The position numbers and the translations under genes were made by a program. This document shows, in pieces, positions 10,901 through 20,135 of a DNA stretch of 38,746 bases (its first letter is position 1; every line of letters starts with the position of its first letter). The notes under the pieces are model-generated. The model had not been told where the DNA came from. It made no database searches and saw nothing but the letters and a program-made list of their open reading frames with translations. The stretch spans positions 3,853-42,598 of the forward strand of contig JAPEVF010000239.1 of the NCBI GenBank assembly GCA_029747585.1. The letters are read 5' to 3'. The DNA comes from Pleurotus djamor (Eukaryota; Basidiomycota; Agaricomycetes; Agaricales; Pleurotaceae).

Positions 10901-13900
10901 CTTGGTTTCGAAGGGATTCTAGGCATCGTTCAAATCCTGCATTGAAGTGCCGCCCATCTCGCGATGGAAGCTCAGCCACGCATGCTAACTCCTGCAAGTT
11001 TTCAAGGTATACGTTACTCTTGAAGAGATTGGATGCGACGATAACAATGTCCGCGTCTTCGATGTCCTTGATAGTAAGGGAGTTCAGGTTCGAAACGGTA
11101 GAGATGATTTGAACATTGAAGCGTTTGCCGGTGAATTTCTTGACTTCAGATCCCCATTGTCGAGTAAGGTGAGGCGGGACGACGACGAGAGTGGCCTTTG
11201 TTGGGATCTTGCCATCCATAGTATCGATCTTGCTGAACTCTTTCATAACGTCCTTCGCCATCGTGTCAATGAGACCCAATGTGATCGCGGTCTTTCCGTA
11301 TCCAACTTGATCAGCCAAAACACCACCTCGGATGTGACGGGAACGTTGAGCTCTGCCCTCTGCCCTCCAGCCCAACGGGTCGAGAATGGCTTCGGCGATT
11401 TCTTCCTCGATGAATGGGGGCGCGTTCTTAGACTCCTGCGCAACCATCCATGTCAGCGACCGAAGCTGCTCCGGACGCAACTTCAATTTGAAACTAGGTG
11501 GCTGGGCATGTTTCGAGTCCGGCTTGTTGCTCTTGAGCGTGAATTTTGGGAAATCGAGGGTCACAGCGGGGGTAAAGTTGGTATCGAGGCGCCAGGAGAG
11601 GGTGAACTCATCCGAAGGAGTGAGATTGGGAAGCCTGGAAAGCGCGCGGTGCAGCAGTGTGGGGACATTGAGGCCAACCTTAACTGTACCTAACCCATCG
11701 TTGTCGAGCATGAGCTGGGTCACAAAAGGACTCGGACGGCGTTTCAACCGACGTTCGTATTCACCAGCTTGAACAGGATTTTCGACGGCTACCGACTTGT
11801 TTTTGCGGGTCATCCAAACGATTTTTGGCGGACTAGGCGCGCATCGTTCGCAGGCTAGCAACTTCTCTGCGTCGACGGATTGCCACGAAACGAAGGATTC
11901 GTCATTATGGCAGATACGCTCCATAAGCCATGACAAGGCTCGGAAGATACTGCGTTCGTTGATCTTATCGACTTCGCGCCAGGTTCCACGAGGCCACTCG
12001 GGTCCAGCTTCAGCGCCGACAGGGACGCGACATACAAGGAGGGCAATGGCGGTCTGGCAGCCATCTGCATCCACGGGGATATTCAATGGACCATTGGGAA
12101 CAGCAAAGCGAGCTCCTTGAAGTTCGCCTGGCTATACCAAAGACTCAGCGTATGAGAATGAAGCTACAATGATGATGCTTACCTTGAGCGTTGCCTTCTT
12201 TGAAGTAGCCCAGTAAAAAGGTAGGTGGCACTTCACTTGCTTGGTCCCTTCATCGGAAGATTGTCGCCACTTAGAATCGAGCTTGCATATAATGGGGCGG
12301 GTTTCGCCATATTCATAGCGTCGCATACTAATGGAGAAGACGAACGAATCTTCGGCGTCATTGGTACGATGAGGGTCTAAGAGCATGAACACCGTCGGTT
12401 GGTTGCCATCTTCCGGAGTCGGCTCGCGCCGATGGAGTCCACCATTTGCTGTGCCACACTTATCAAGTAGGGTATAGGTCCCGGAGATGTTGCGCTCAAG
12501 ACACGACACATCATCGGGTGGTACTTCGATGCGGAGTTGCGAGAAGACTTCGCGATTCTTGAACTTTTCTTCTTGCAGTCCAAGACGAGCTTCCCACGAG
12601 GGTACCAACGGGCCAGTACCCGTGATCTTGATAGGAAAGGTACTTGTGGAAGGTAAAGCGAATTGCCATTCTCCATTAAATAGATGCCCGTCACAGCGAA
12701 GTCGACCGACAGCGTGATCCAAAATCTTGCGGATTTCGGAATCGGCAGGCTCGTCATCTTCAGCTTTGGCGTATAGGTACCATTCCGGCTGCTGGGGATG
12801 AAGAACAAGTTCCAACGTTGCAACTGGCGAGGAGTAAACAGCCGTCCAAATTTCTTGGCGCTTGGGCTCGACAAATCGAAGCTCGTGTTCAGAGGCTCGG
12901 ACGACCGCAGACACCCATTTGTCCCATCGTTTCTCGGGTATGTCTAGCTTCAACTCTTTCTTGAGCCTATCCAGCAGCTCTCTGGAAACACCCTCTAAAA
13001 CCACAGCCATTGGGAGTGTTCCCTTGAGTTCTCGAGCGAATTCCGAAGGAGCCAACCGCTCTGGAGAAATGGGAGAAGGGTTATGCTCAGGACGACCACC
13101 ACAACGTCTGCAGAATGATGTCTGGCAGTCAGAGCAGCGGGAGAGTTGGCGGGTAGTTTGACCGACGCGACCCTCGCAGAAACATAGACGAGCACTCTTG
13201 TCAGCGTCCTTCAGTAGATCAGCGAGAGTCCGAGACCCCGTAGCGGAGAGGTCAAGGGGTTGTTCGACCAACGCTTCTTCCCCACATATCCTATCCTCGA
13301 TAGGTATAACCTGCTGTTCTTGTGAGGGAACATCGACATCCATACTCTCATGATCAGCCTTAGAGATTCCCGCTTTAGACTCGTAGCTTCGATGATCATC
13401 TCCCTTCTTCAAGAGCTTCCGCGCAGAGACCAGGGCAGCCAAGATACAGGCACCAACGACGGTCGTCGACATAGCATTCCCCGCTAAATCAGCTAACTGA
13501 TCCTCAGTTTCTCGAGTCAACAGAAGTTTGTCCACGGGAAGACCTTGCATCGACAAGGCTTCCAGGCCGACCATTGGGCCACCACGATTCGTTATATACG
13601 GAATCATTGAGGGGGTCAGACAAGGGCAAATGCCAGGCTTGCTGGACCCAATAGTACGATCGACATTCTGAGAGAGATTCCACACGACACTAGAGGAAAG
13701 GTGTCAGTATCACAGCGAGACCAGCGCATCAGACTTACGTTTTATAGGCCGGGTCAATTCCGAGTTTCGCGGACCGAAGAAGACTAATGTCCATCAGATC
13801 CCAAACTCGTTCCACTTGAATAGTTGCCCAATCGCCCCAAGCATCGACAGCAACTTTACAATATCCTCCTGCGCAGAACATTAAAATTGTGTCACCAAGG

Positions 13901-15101
13901 GAAAAGAGACAAGAGGCTTACCGTCATCCCAACTTGTTAACGGGCGTTTATCGCCCAGTTGCTCCTCTAACCTAGCACGTTGATGACGAGACTCGCAGCG
14001 ACTCCAGTCCGTGCGACCAGTGCGTCGGTCAAGAGCATGAGCACTCTCGCTGACCAGCTTCTGTCGGGCAGTATGTATGCGAGGTTCGTCCGTCCCAAGC
14101 ATAAGAGAGTCCAGAGTAGCCGTAGCTGGTCGCTTTAACTTGTCCTTCACCCATGTGAGCCATTCCTCCGGTATTTTCGACTTTACTTGGTCCACCGCGA
14201 AAAGATAAACACGAGTGCGGGTGTGAGGAATGTAGTAAGCCTTCGTATCGACTCGAACGAATTCTGCGCTATAGTCGTTGTCGCGGAAATAGTCTTTGAC
14301 CTTGTCCCACGGTGCAGAACATACGTTCTCGAGAATGACGATGGGAGGTCGATGTTTCTTGACCCAAGACATCATTCCACGGAAGGTGCGTCCAGATTCT
14401 CCATTCGCGTCGATGTCTTGCTTCTCATTATTGAGGTTGGAATAATCCACACAAGATGTGCCCGCGACGAGCATATCGACATCCCCGGGGACAGGTGCGA
14501 GAGCACCATAAGCTGTATGGCTAAAGACAGTCAGTAATGACCTATACTGTAGAAAGATAATGACAAAAACGTACGCCTCGTCGCCGCCAAGCTCACAGAC
14601 ATCACGGAAGAGAATGGGCGGTTGAAAGTTCCGTTCGATGTATGCTTGTTTGAATGGCTCAATTTCGCAGGAAAACTCGTGCTTGACATTGATATCCACA
14701 TTAAACAGCTTCTTCATCGAGTCCCGTATCATATCGAGTGCCAGAAGAGGCGATTCTGTGCCAGAACACATAGTCGCAACGCGTAAAGGCCTTCCTGCTA
14801 TCCGGTCGGCGACATCTTTAATTTCAGGGATACGACTGACGAGGTCGTCGAACATAAGGGGTATGCTGGAAATTGGAGGCGGTTTCGGCGACGATGCTGC
14901 ATCTCCCGGCTTCGCCTTCTCTACATCTTCCATCTCAGCATCTGAACTCTCCTGTGCATCGTCATTCGGAGACCCCGCATCCTCATCCTCATTCTCTTTC
15001 TTGCTAGCCTTCTTCTTCTTCTTACTTGCAGAGGTGTCGAAGAAAGACGTTATTGACTTCTGCTTGCTGGATTTGGAGGAAGAGGCCTTTGCTTTCGCCA
15101 T
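7927..15101 (-). CDS. DNMT5: DNMT5: ATP-dependent CpG maintenance DNA methyltransferase (C5-MTase + RING + SNF2)
   Basis: Ten exons join without a break: 14575-15101, 13922-14520, 13739-13868, 12183-13689, 10835-12131, 9638-10783, 9487-9587, 9245-9432, 8417-9181 and 7927-8359 (6693 nt, 2230 aa). DNMT5 enzymes methylate hemimethylated CpG using ATP hydrolysis by a SNF2 motor. The order is: PIP box (14-21); basic/acidic linker; methyltransferase motif I VATMCSGTESPLLALD (108-123), catalytic loop GTSCVDYSNLN with Cys199, motif VI ENV (240-242), motif VIII region YYIPHTRTRVYLFAV, and motifs IX-X RGGPMVGLEAL..AGNAMSTTVVGACI (about 454-501). Next are a six-cysteine cluster (588-615), the SNF2 N-lobe with LRPEQLRSLTWM (about 1140) and Walker A DQVGYGKT (Lys1201), a charged insert (1384-1631), DEYT at 1667-1670 and SGTPP, a RING CxxC..CxH..CxxC..C (2001-2046), and helicase C ending in AVGRLVRFGQTKHVQVYRF. 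I see no chromodomain. The start is the first ATG of the long frame. Confidence 0.95.
9951..10694 (-). other. charged low-complexity insert inside the DNMT5 SNF2 motor
   Basis: Residues about 1384-1631 are rich in K, A, S, P, E and D, with alternating basic runs (KAAKKVAVKPAKAKASK, SKSKSKSKPKPKAVPKP) and acidic runs (SESDSD, DEESD, ADTDDMDVDD). A likely nuclear localisation signal, KKPAAKKRKADDDED, sits near its end. It separates the Walker A half of the ATPase N-lobe from the DEYT motif and stays in frame inside exon 6, so it is not an intron. It is predicted to be disordered from composition only. Confidence 0.75.
15039..15062 (-). other. PIP box (PCNA-interacting peptide) at DNMT5 N-terminus
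   Basis: Residues 14-21 of the DNMT5 product read QKSITSFF, an exact match to the PIP consensus Qxx[ILM]xx[FY][FY]. A lysine-rich stretch (SKKKKKASKK) follows within eight residues, as in other PCNA clients. The motif resembles the N-terminal PIP boxes of DNA ligase I (QRSIMSFF) and of DNMT1 (QTTITSHF). Binding itself is inferred. Confidence 0.85.
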
Positions 15102-15286
15102 GATGGTGAAAGAAAAGCCTGGGCAAAGTTGCCTTTGGGCACGCGTCGCGTCGCGTAATAGAGCGGGCCATGCCGACGTGACAATGTCACACGGTCTCGA
15201 TCAACAATCGGTCACGTGGGAGAATGGGCATCCCGCCCTGACACTGACAGTCGACACTGACAACCGCAAGGTGTGCAACTGTCGAG

Positions 15287-15289
15287 TTA
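15287..15289. repeat. left target-site duplication (TTA) of the MITE
   Basis: The TTA directly before the CACTGCGTGAGGGG terminus is repeated at 15767-15769 directly after the other end. Confidence 0.8.
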
Positions 15290-15469
15290 CACTGCGTGAG
15301 GGGATTGGTTTNCNGCGCGGAAAACCTGGCAGGTCAAAACACACGGTCTTTGAATTCGTTTCCGTGGCAGAAAACGTTAGCTTCCCCTGTGGGAAAACTA
15401 GATAGAAAATAATAACTTTTTTGATAAGTCTTTACAAAGGAAAGCCAACGAGAAAACACATTGTTTTCT
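15290..15469. repeat. left inverted arm of the MITE
   Basis: Pairs with 15587-15766 in inverted orientation. It differs at a handful of positions and contains two Ns near 15312-15314, where the other arm reads an unbroken palindrome. Confidence 0.85.
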
Positions 15470-15586
15470 CTCGGGTTTTCCATTGAGAAAATCATTAGTT
15501 TTCTGGGAGGTAAACTAATTATACTCACTATATAATTTGGTTTCCCCTTTGTAAAACCAAAGGTCTTTCTGCGGGAGAACCACATA

Positions 15587-15766
15587 GAAAACAATGTGTT
15601 TTCTTGTTGGTTTTNCCTTTGTGAAGACTTATCAAAAAAGTTATTATTTTCTATCTAGTTTTCCCACAGGGGAAGCTAACGTTTTCTACCGCGAAAACGA
15701 ATTCAAAGACCGTGCGTTTTGACCTGTCAGGTTTTCCGCGCGGAAAACCAATCCCCTCACGCAGTG
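15587..15766. repeat. right inverted arm of the MITE
   Basis: Inverted copy of 15290-15469. It includes a perfect 20-bp palindrome at 15730-15749 (GGTTTTCCGC and its complement) about 17 bp from the end. Related GTTTTC/GAAAAC motifs recur along the arm and may be subterminal transposase sites. Confidence 0.85.
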
Positions 15767-15769
15767 TTA
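15767..15769. repeat. right target-site duplication (TTA), overlapping a start codon
   Basis: The last base of this TTA (15769) is the A of the ATG of the PAP2 gene. The element therefore abuts the coding sequence. Confidence 0.8.
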
Positions 15770-17009
15770 TGGCCATACGAGAAAGACTGAGGAATTTCTT
15801 TGGTCGTGATACCCTTGACTGGTGGGACAGATCATACCTATCTGACTGGTAAGTAGTGGACTTAGCCCCTGCCCATCTCCTTGCACCACTTCCAATTGAT
15901 GCCAATGCTCAACGCTGTTCCTTCCAGGATCCTCGTTGCGGCAATATGGGTGCTCGGCTATGCTGCCTCCAATATACCCCCCTTTGAAAGGGAATTTGAT
16001 AGAAAAGACCCCTTAATAAGCCACCACCATAAGCACAACCAGTAAGTATCCGTTTGACGACGCTTTGCGTTATCATGTCCTCATGGTCACCGTCTTTTAG
16101 GATCTCTGGATGGCTAAACAATGTTATCGCCCTTTGGGTGCCCATATCTGCAGTGGTTGTCGTCAACATGCTTCGACGCTCACTCATTGATATCCACCAT
16201 GCCGCTATCTCATTAATGGCGAGTAGGTAAGTCTAGTGTTTGTCTGGTTCAATCGCACCTGTCTAATACAAATTCTATTATTGCGAAGGGGTTTTACTCA
16301 CCTCCTCACGGAGTTTTTGAAAAACAAAGTTGGTAAGTATCTCAGCACGCTGTCCGTGAGGTTGTCCAAATGCTGTTGTAGGACGCTTGCGGCCAGACTT
16401 TCTCGCACGATGTAAGTGGGATAAAGCTCTCAAAGCGTGCACAGGGTAAGTGTATCACCGCTCTTAATCCTTCCTCAAGCTAACCCCACGCCGAAGGGAC
16501 CTTGAGAAGGTATTAGACGGGAGACGTTCTTTCCCGTCCGGACATGCAGCAGGAGCTTTCACCGGTATGACATTCTTGTCCCTTTGGATAGCAGGGCAAA
16601 CAGCTGCCTGGTGCTTCCACGCCCCTCTAAAATCCTCGTCGTTGTCTTCCACCCGAGCTGGACGGCTTATTCTCTCTTTCGTCCCTCTATTTTGGGCGAT
16701 TTTTGTCAGTGTAACGAGGGTTGAAGACTACGTAAGTTCTCCTTCACAACCACCGCCTTTGAGCTACCTGTTGACCCATATCCTAGCGCCACCATAAAGA
16801 AGATGTGATCGTGGGTAGTTTCATAGGCATACTCTCCGCAACTCTATTTTACCTCATGTTCTGGCCCAACCCCTTCACCGCTGGAAATTTTTTNGGAAGG
16901 GCGGTCCACCGAGCCGAGAAGCCTATACACTGACTACAGCAATCGACTAGATAGACGACGGGCATTTGAACTGGCTACATTCGACGCAGACGAAGTCGAG
17001 GCCGTATAA
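15769..17009 (+). CDS. PAP2 / DPP1-like lipid phosphate phosphatase, frame broken at an N
   Basis: Membrane phosphatase that dephosphorylates phosphatidate or diacylglycerol pyrophosphate. Exons are 15769-15848, 15928-16041, 16101-16226, 16289-16332, 16382-16445, 16497-16731 and 16787 onward; the first six close in phase (221 codons). All three PAP2 signature motifs are present: KNKVGRLRPDF, RSFPSGHAAGAF and TRVEDYRHHKEDVIVG. The N-terminal region DWWDRSYLSDWILVAAIWVLGYAASNIPPFEREFDRKDPLISHHHKHNQ is typical of fungal DPP1-like proteins, with several hydrophobic membrane segments. Read literally, the frame stops at 16933. A one-base shift at the N at 16894 continues it through DYSNRLDRRRAFELATFDADEVEAV to a stop at 17007-17009, which looks like the genuine tail. 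The start codon touches the MITE. The stop is 52 bp from that of the convergent CID gene. Confidence 0.88.
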
Positions 17010-17061
17010 ATATCATAACTACATGAAGTATGGCTGATCTACAGAGAATGAAACATCTTGG

Positions 17062-19540
17062 TTACGAACGAACGAAGACCCATTTGTCGCCGACCCGTTG
17101 CATCCTTCCACCCGCACCTCCAGAATTACCGGATGCCTGTTGTGGGTGATGTTGTACCGGAGGTTGTTCTGCCATCGGCGTGGTATCTGTATCTCCTCCC
17201 AGAACGATGGCATCTGTGTCCATCGTATCCATGCCTTGTGTATCACGGGGATTGCCGCGTCCATACCCTCCTCCTCGACCGCGACTATAACCTCCCCTTC
17301 CTCGACCACCACGCGAATTCCTGTTGTACATCTCGGTCGACTCATTTTCGTAGCCAGAGTTCGACCATCCTGCCGTCCCATTCCCACCTGCCGAGTTGGC
17401 ATTTACCACACCGCCCATCATGACATACTGCATCATCTCTTCAGGGCTTGGCGTATATCCATAGGTCATCGACCATTGCTTTCCCAATGCTTCCCACGAA
17501 GCCGGGTTTGTGTAGTCAAACTGCATCTGGCTCGGAGGCTGTGCCGCACTCTCTATTACAGCCGCAGGCTCTGACGATGGCTCCGTAGTAGCCATGTTAG
17601 ACGACGCAGCTTGTTCATTAGGTTCGACAGAGGTAGTAGACTCTACAGCAGGTGGTTTGACTGGGCTAATCTCTGGTTGGGGTGATTTTATAGGGGTGGT
17701 AGCGCGGGCGGAAGTAGACGCAGGATCGCTGGGTGTAGGCGATGGAGGCCTGATGTCTCGTCCGAACTCATCCTTTTCAGGTTCGTTCGGGTTGCGTCGG
17801 GGTGATCGAGGTGAGCGTGAGTCGTGGTGCGGCATCGCATTCGAAGGTCTGCGCGGAGGACTGTACGGCCTGTGGTCTCGTCTGCTCCCATACCTGCCTG
17901 GTGGACTCCTTGACCGACTATGCCTCGGTCTCCTGGAGGGGCTCCTGTCCTGGTCTCTCATCCTATCACCACGGTCATCCCATCTGTTCCCCCCTCCTCT
18001 AGGATCGTGTCCACGACCACGGCCACGGAAGCCTCTGAACCCTCGACTTGGGCCAGCGTAGTTATTACGATGATAATCATGTCCACGATCAGATTCATCG
18101 TAATTATCATATTTAGCTGGTCTACGATTAAAGTTGTGGTCAGGTTCCCGGTACGAAGACGGGGACCGTGACGTCTCCTCGGGACGTGGTGTCGATAGAC
18201 CCATTGGCACAGACGGTGGAGGTGGTCCATGGCCTGGTGGATTCCCGAGCGACCCGTTACTGGCCTTTGCTGCTTGAGCAAGCCTCTGTATGAGAGCTAG
18301 TTGCTCGGGTGGCGGTTGGATCAGTGGACCAGTATTTGGATGTATTTGGCTGTATGGGAGGTGTTTTCAGCATCGCATCGGTGCTATGATGAACTTGACC
18401 ACTTACCCATTTGTTGTCGCAGCGTTCGCAGCCTGGGCGAGAAGCGCCAGCAGCGTGGCTTGTGGGTCTGGTATGCTGTTGGCAGCACCCGTTACTGGAG
18501 GAGGGGGTGATACGTGTGGTGCACCGTTACTTGGCGGCACATTGAAGTGTTGGTTAATTTCGGGTTCTAACGCAAGTCATGATTTAGTTCACATTCCACT
18601 CAGGGGGGACCAGAACCACGGATGGCATGTAGGTGAAGTGAATTACACAGGTAGGGGAGATACTTAGCGAATACATGGGGAAACACTGATATGCACCTTT
18701 TTGTCCTTGTTCTGTCTTTATCACAATATCCTTCAGCCGCGAGAGCGATGCGGAAGGAAATGTATTTCCCTTTATCCATATGTCAAGAATCTTCTGGGTT
18801 TTTTCCTGAAAGAGACGTATACGAGGAACTTGGTCAGGATCTGTGTATATTACGCCGTGATGCCAAACAGAGACAATGTCGGGGTTGCATGGTCGTATAC
18901 GAGAGATGCGACATGGCGGTGTTGCGCGAGGGTGCGAACACACACATAGACGAGCTACAGCGGTCAGGATCTACCTATCGTAGACAGTAGTTGGGGCAGC
19001 CATGGTCGCGTGATTCGTACGCGATGGGATAGAACAGACTAGATGAACGAGTTAGTGAGGAGGACGGACTAACCTTTGCATCATTAAGACCAAGGGAGAC
19101 CATATCGGTGAATAACCCTTCTAAAACGCCTTCAACTTTAGATAGAAAGGTCGCGCAATTACCCTCGTTGGAATGAGGGTCATTCGAGGTGGGATGCTTA
19201 GTCGTCTGACTACGTGCAGCACGAGCCAGAGCGTCGAACACGTAGAGGCTAGAAATCTTGGCTGAGGGTGAAAGGGTTCGGTGGGTGCGGTATAGAATCG
19301 ACACGAGCTGGGTATCTTCCTGCAAAAAAGCCTCATTCAGTATATCAACTACAAAATACTGCTGGTGGGCATGACCTTCATAGATTTTAGGGCGATCATC
19401 GTGATATCGTTCACTTTGCGCGCAGAAAGTCTTTTCGCATTGACGATTTCCTTGAGCAAGGATTCAAACTCCTGGCAAATCGCGGGGAATTTGGACGGTT
19501 GAAATTCAATGAACATTGAGCTCACCTCGATGGGAGCCAT
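17062..19540 (-). CDS. CID (RPR) domain RNA polymerase II CTD-binding protein with RS/RGG tail
   Basis: Five exons, 19376-19540, 19074-19319, 18697-18805, 18407-18566 and 17062-18349, make 655 aa with all phases closing. The N-terminal ~170 residues form a CTD-interaction domain: FPAICQEFESLLKEIVNAKRLSARKVNDITMIALKSMK, EDTQLVSILYRTHRTLSPSAKISSLYVFDALARAAR, and VEGVLEGLFTDMVSLGLNDAKEKTQKILDIWIKGNTFPSASLSRLKDIV. After a proline/alanine-rich linker come RGG-type repeats (RGFRGFRGRGRGHDPRGGGNRWDDRG), an RS-rich block (SRSRSPPGRYGSRRDHRPYSPPRRP), a second glycine/arginine patch (SRGGRGRGGYSRGRGGGYGRG) and a conserved-looking end, RVGDKWVFVRS. This suggests a co-transcriptional RNA-processing or termination factor like Nrd1/Seb1 or SCAF4/8. 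I see no RRM. Intron 2 (268 nt) is long for this window. Confidence 0.82.
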
Positions 19541-19687
19541 GACGAGGAAAACGGGGACGATGAGGAGGCAGGGTGATGGGAAGAAGGCGAGGAAGAGAAC
19601 TGTCTGGCTGGGTGGAGTCTGGCCTTGTTTGCTCTGGCTTGGACGGTGAACGATGCGCGGCTAATGCCGGCCTGCTAACTTGGAAAC
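19541..19687. promoter_or_regulatory. shared divergent promoter, CID protein / PET117
   Basis: 147 bp lie between the two opposing start codons, so the spacer must serve both genes. No obvious TATA box is seen. Confidence 0.5.
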
Positions 19688-19985
19688 ATGTCGCGAGCAG
19701 CCAAAGCCACGCTCGGAGCCTCCGTGCTCTTTACCTCCTTCGTCATATGGGCCGTCCACTACCAACAACAACAGGAACATGAGGTTCGTGGAATTCAAAA
19801 TGGCCCCGGTTTTCACTCACAAACCAACGGCGGTCGTCTAGACCATGTATCAGGGTGTTCTTCGAGATGACGAGCGACGAGAGAAAAGGAAACAAAGAGA
19901 AGAAGACCTGCAAAACTCACTGCGGAAAAGAGAGCTCTACGAGAAATTTCAGACAGTGCAGCCTAGTGATTTGACCAGAGAATAG
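19688..19985 (+). CDS. PET117: PET117-like cytochrome c oxidase assembly factor
   Basis: Two exons, 19688-19783 and 19842-19985, encode 79 aa. The product begins MSRAAKATLGASVLFTSFVIWAVHYQQQQEHE, a single N-terminal hydrophobic segment. It continues TMYQGVLRDDERREKRKQREEDLQNSLRKRELYEKFQTVQPSDLTRE. The block MYQGVLRDDER and the small size are characteristic of Pet117, a mitochondrial inner membrane/matrix protein that helps Cox15-dependent heme A synthesis during complex IV assembly. The 58-nt intron begins gttcgt and ends ctag. Confidence 0.92.
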
Positions 19986-20135
19986 GCTGTCCTTGGATAG
20001 CATTTTTGAAGTAAATATCCTTCACCTCCATCACGAATGGGTCGCAGTGGAGACCACATGACACCGCATGCGCTTGGAAGGGCTGTGCACCTTGTTATTG
20101 TGACCGCAAAGCCTTTTCTTCACTCTATTATCACA

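Larger units (their letters stand above)
15290..15766. mobile_element. 477-bp fold-back MITE (non-autonomous DNA transposon)
   Basis: The two ends are inverted copies starting CACTGCGTGAGGGGATTGG. The arms, 15290-15469 and 15587-15766 (180 nt each), match almost base for base by eye (about 95%), around a 117-nt loop. A 3-bp TTA duplication flanks the element. There is no coding capacity. CACT(G) ends plus a 3-bp duplication fit EnSpm/CACTA elements, while TTA also fits the TWA preference of PIF/Harbinger, so I leave the superfamily open. The near identity of the arms and the intact duplication point to a recent insertion. It sits in the spacer between DNMT5 and the PAP2 gene; before insertion that spacer would have been roughly 190 bp. 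Confidence 0.88.

Noticed and set aside
12132..13685. treating the large minus-strand frames at 7.9-15.1 kb as several separate genes (methyltransferase, zinc protein, SNF2 helicase)
   Set aside because: Splice sites join all ten pieces with matching phase, and the domain order is exactly that of DNMT5.
14638..15405. 255-residue plus-strand frame opposite the DNMT5 N-terminus and into the MITE
   Set aside because: Mirror of the methyltransferase exon (serine/leucine-rich antisense) running into transposon sequence; no family recognised.
15290..15766. possible CRISPR-like or tandem repeat because of recurring GTTTTC motifs
   Set aside because: Repeats are inverted and irregularly spaced, explained by the fold-back element; the organism is a eukaryote.
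15334..15905. small frames of 84-86 residues inside the MITE
   Set aside because: They are antisense readings of the inverted arms and repeat each other; no transposase similarity.
20037..20135. longer N-terminus of F-box 1 starting at 20037
   Set aside because: The paralogues align from the MSFKxLL-type start; the 33 extra residues have no counterpart, so 20136 is more likely.
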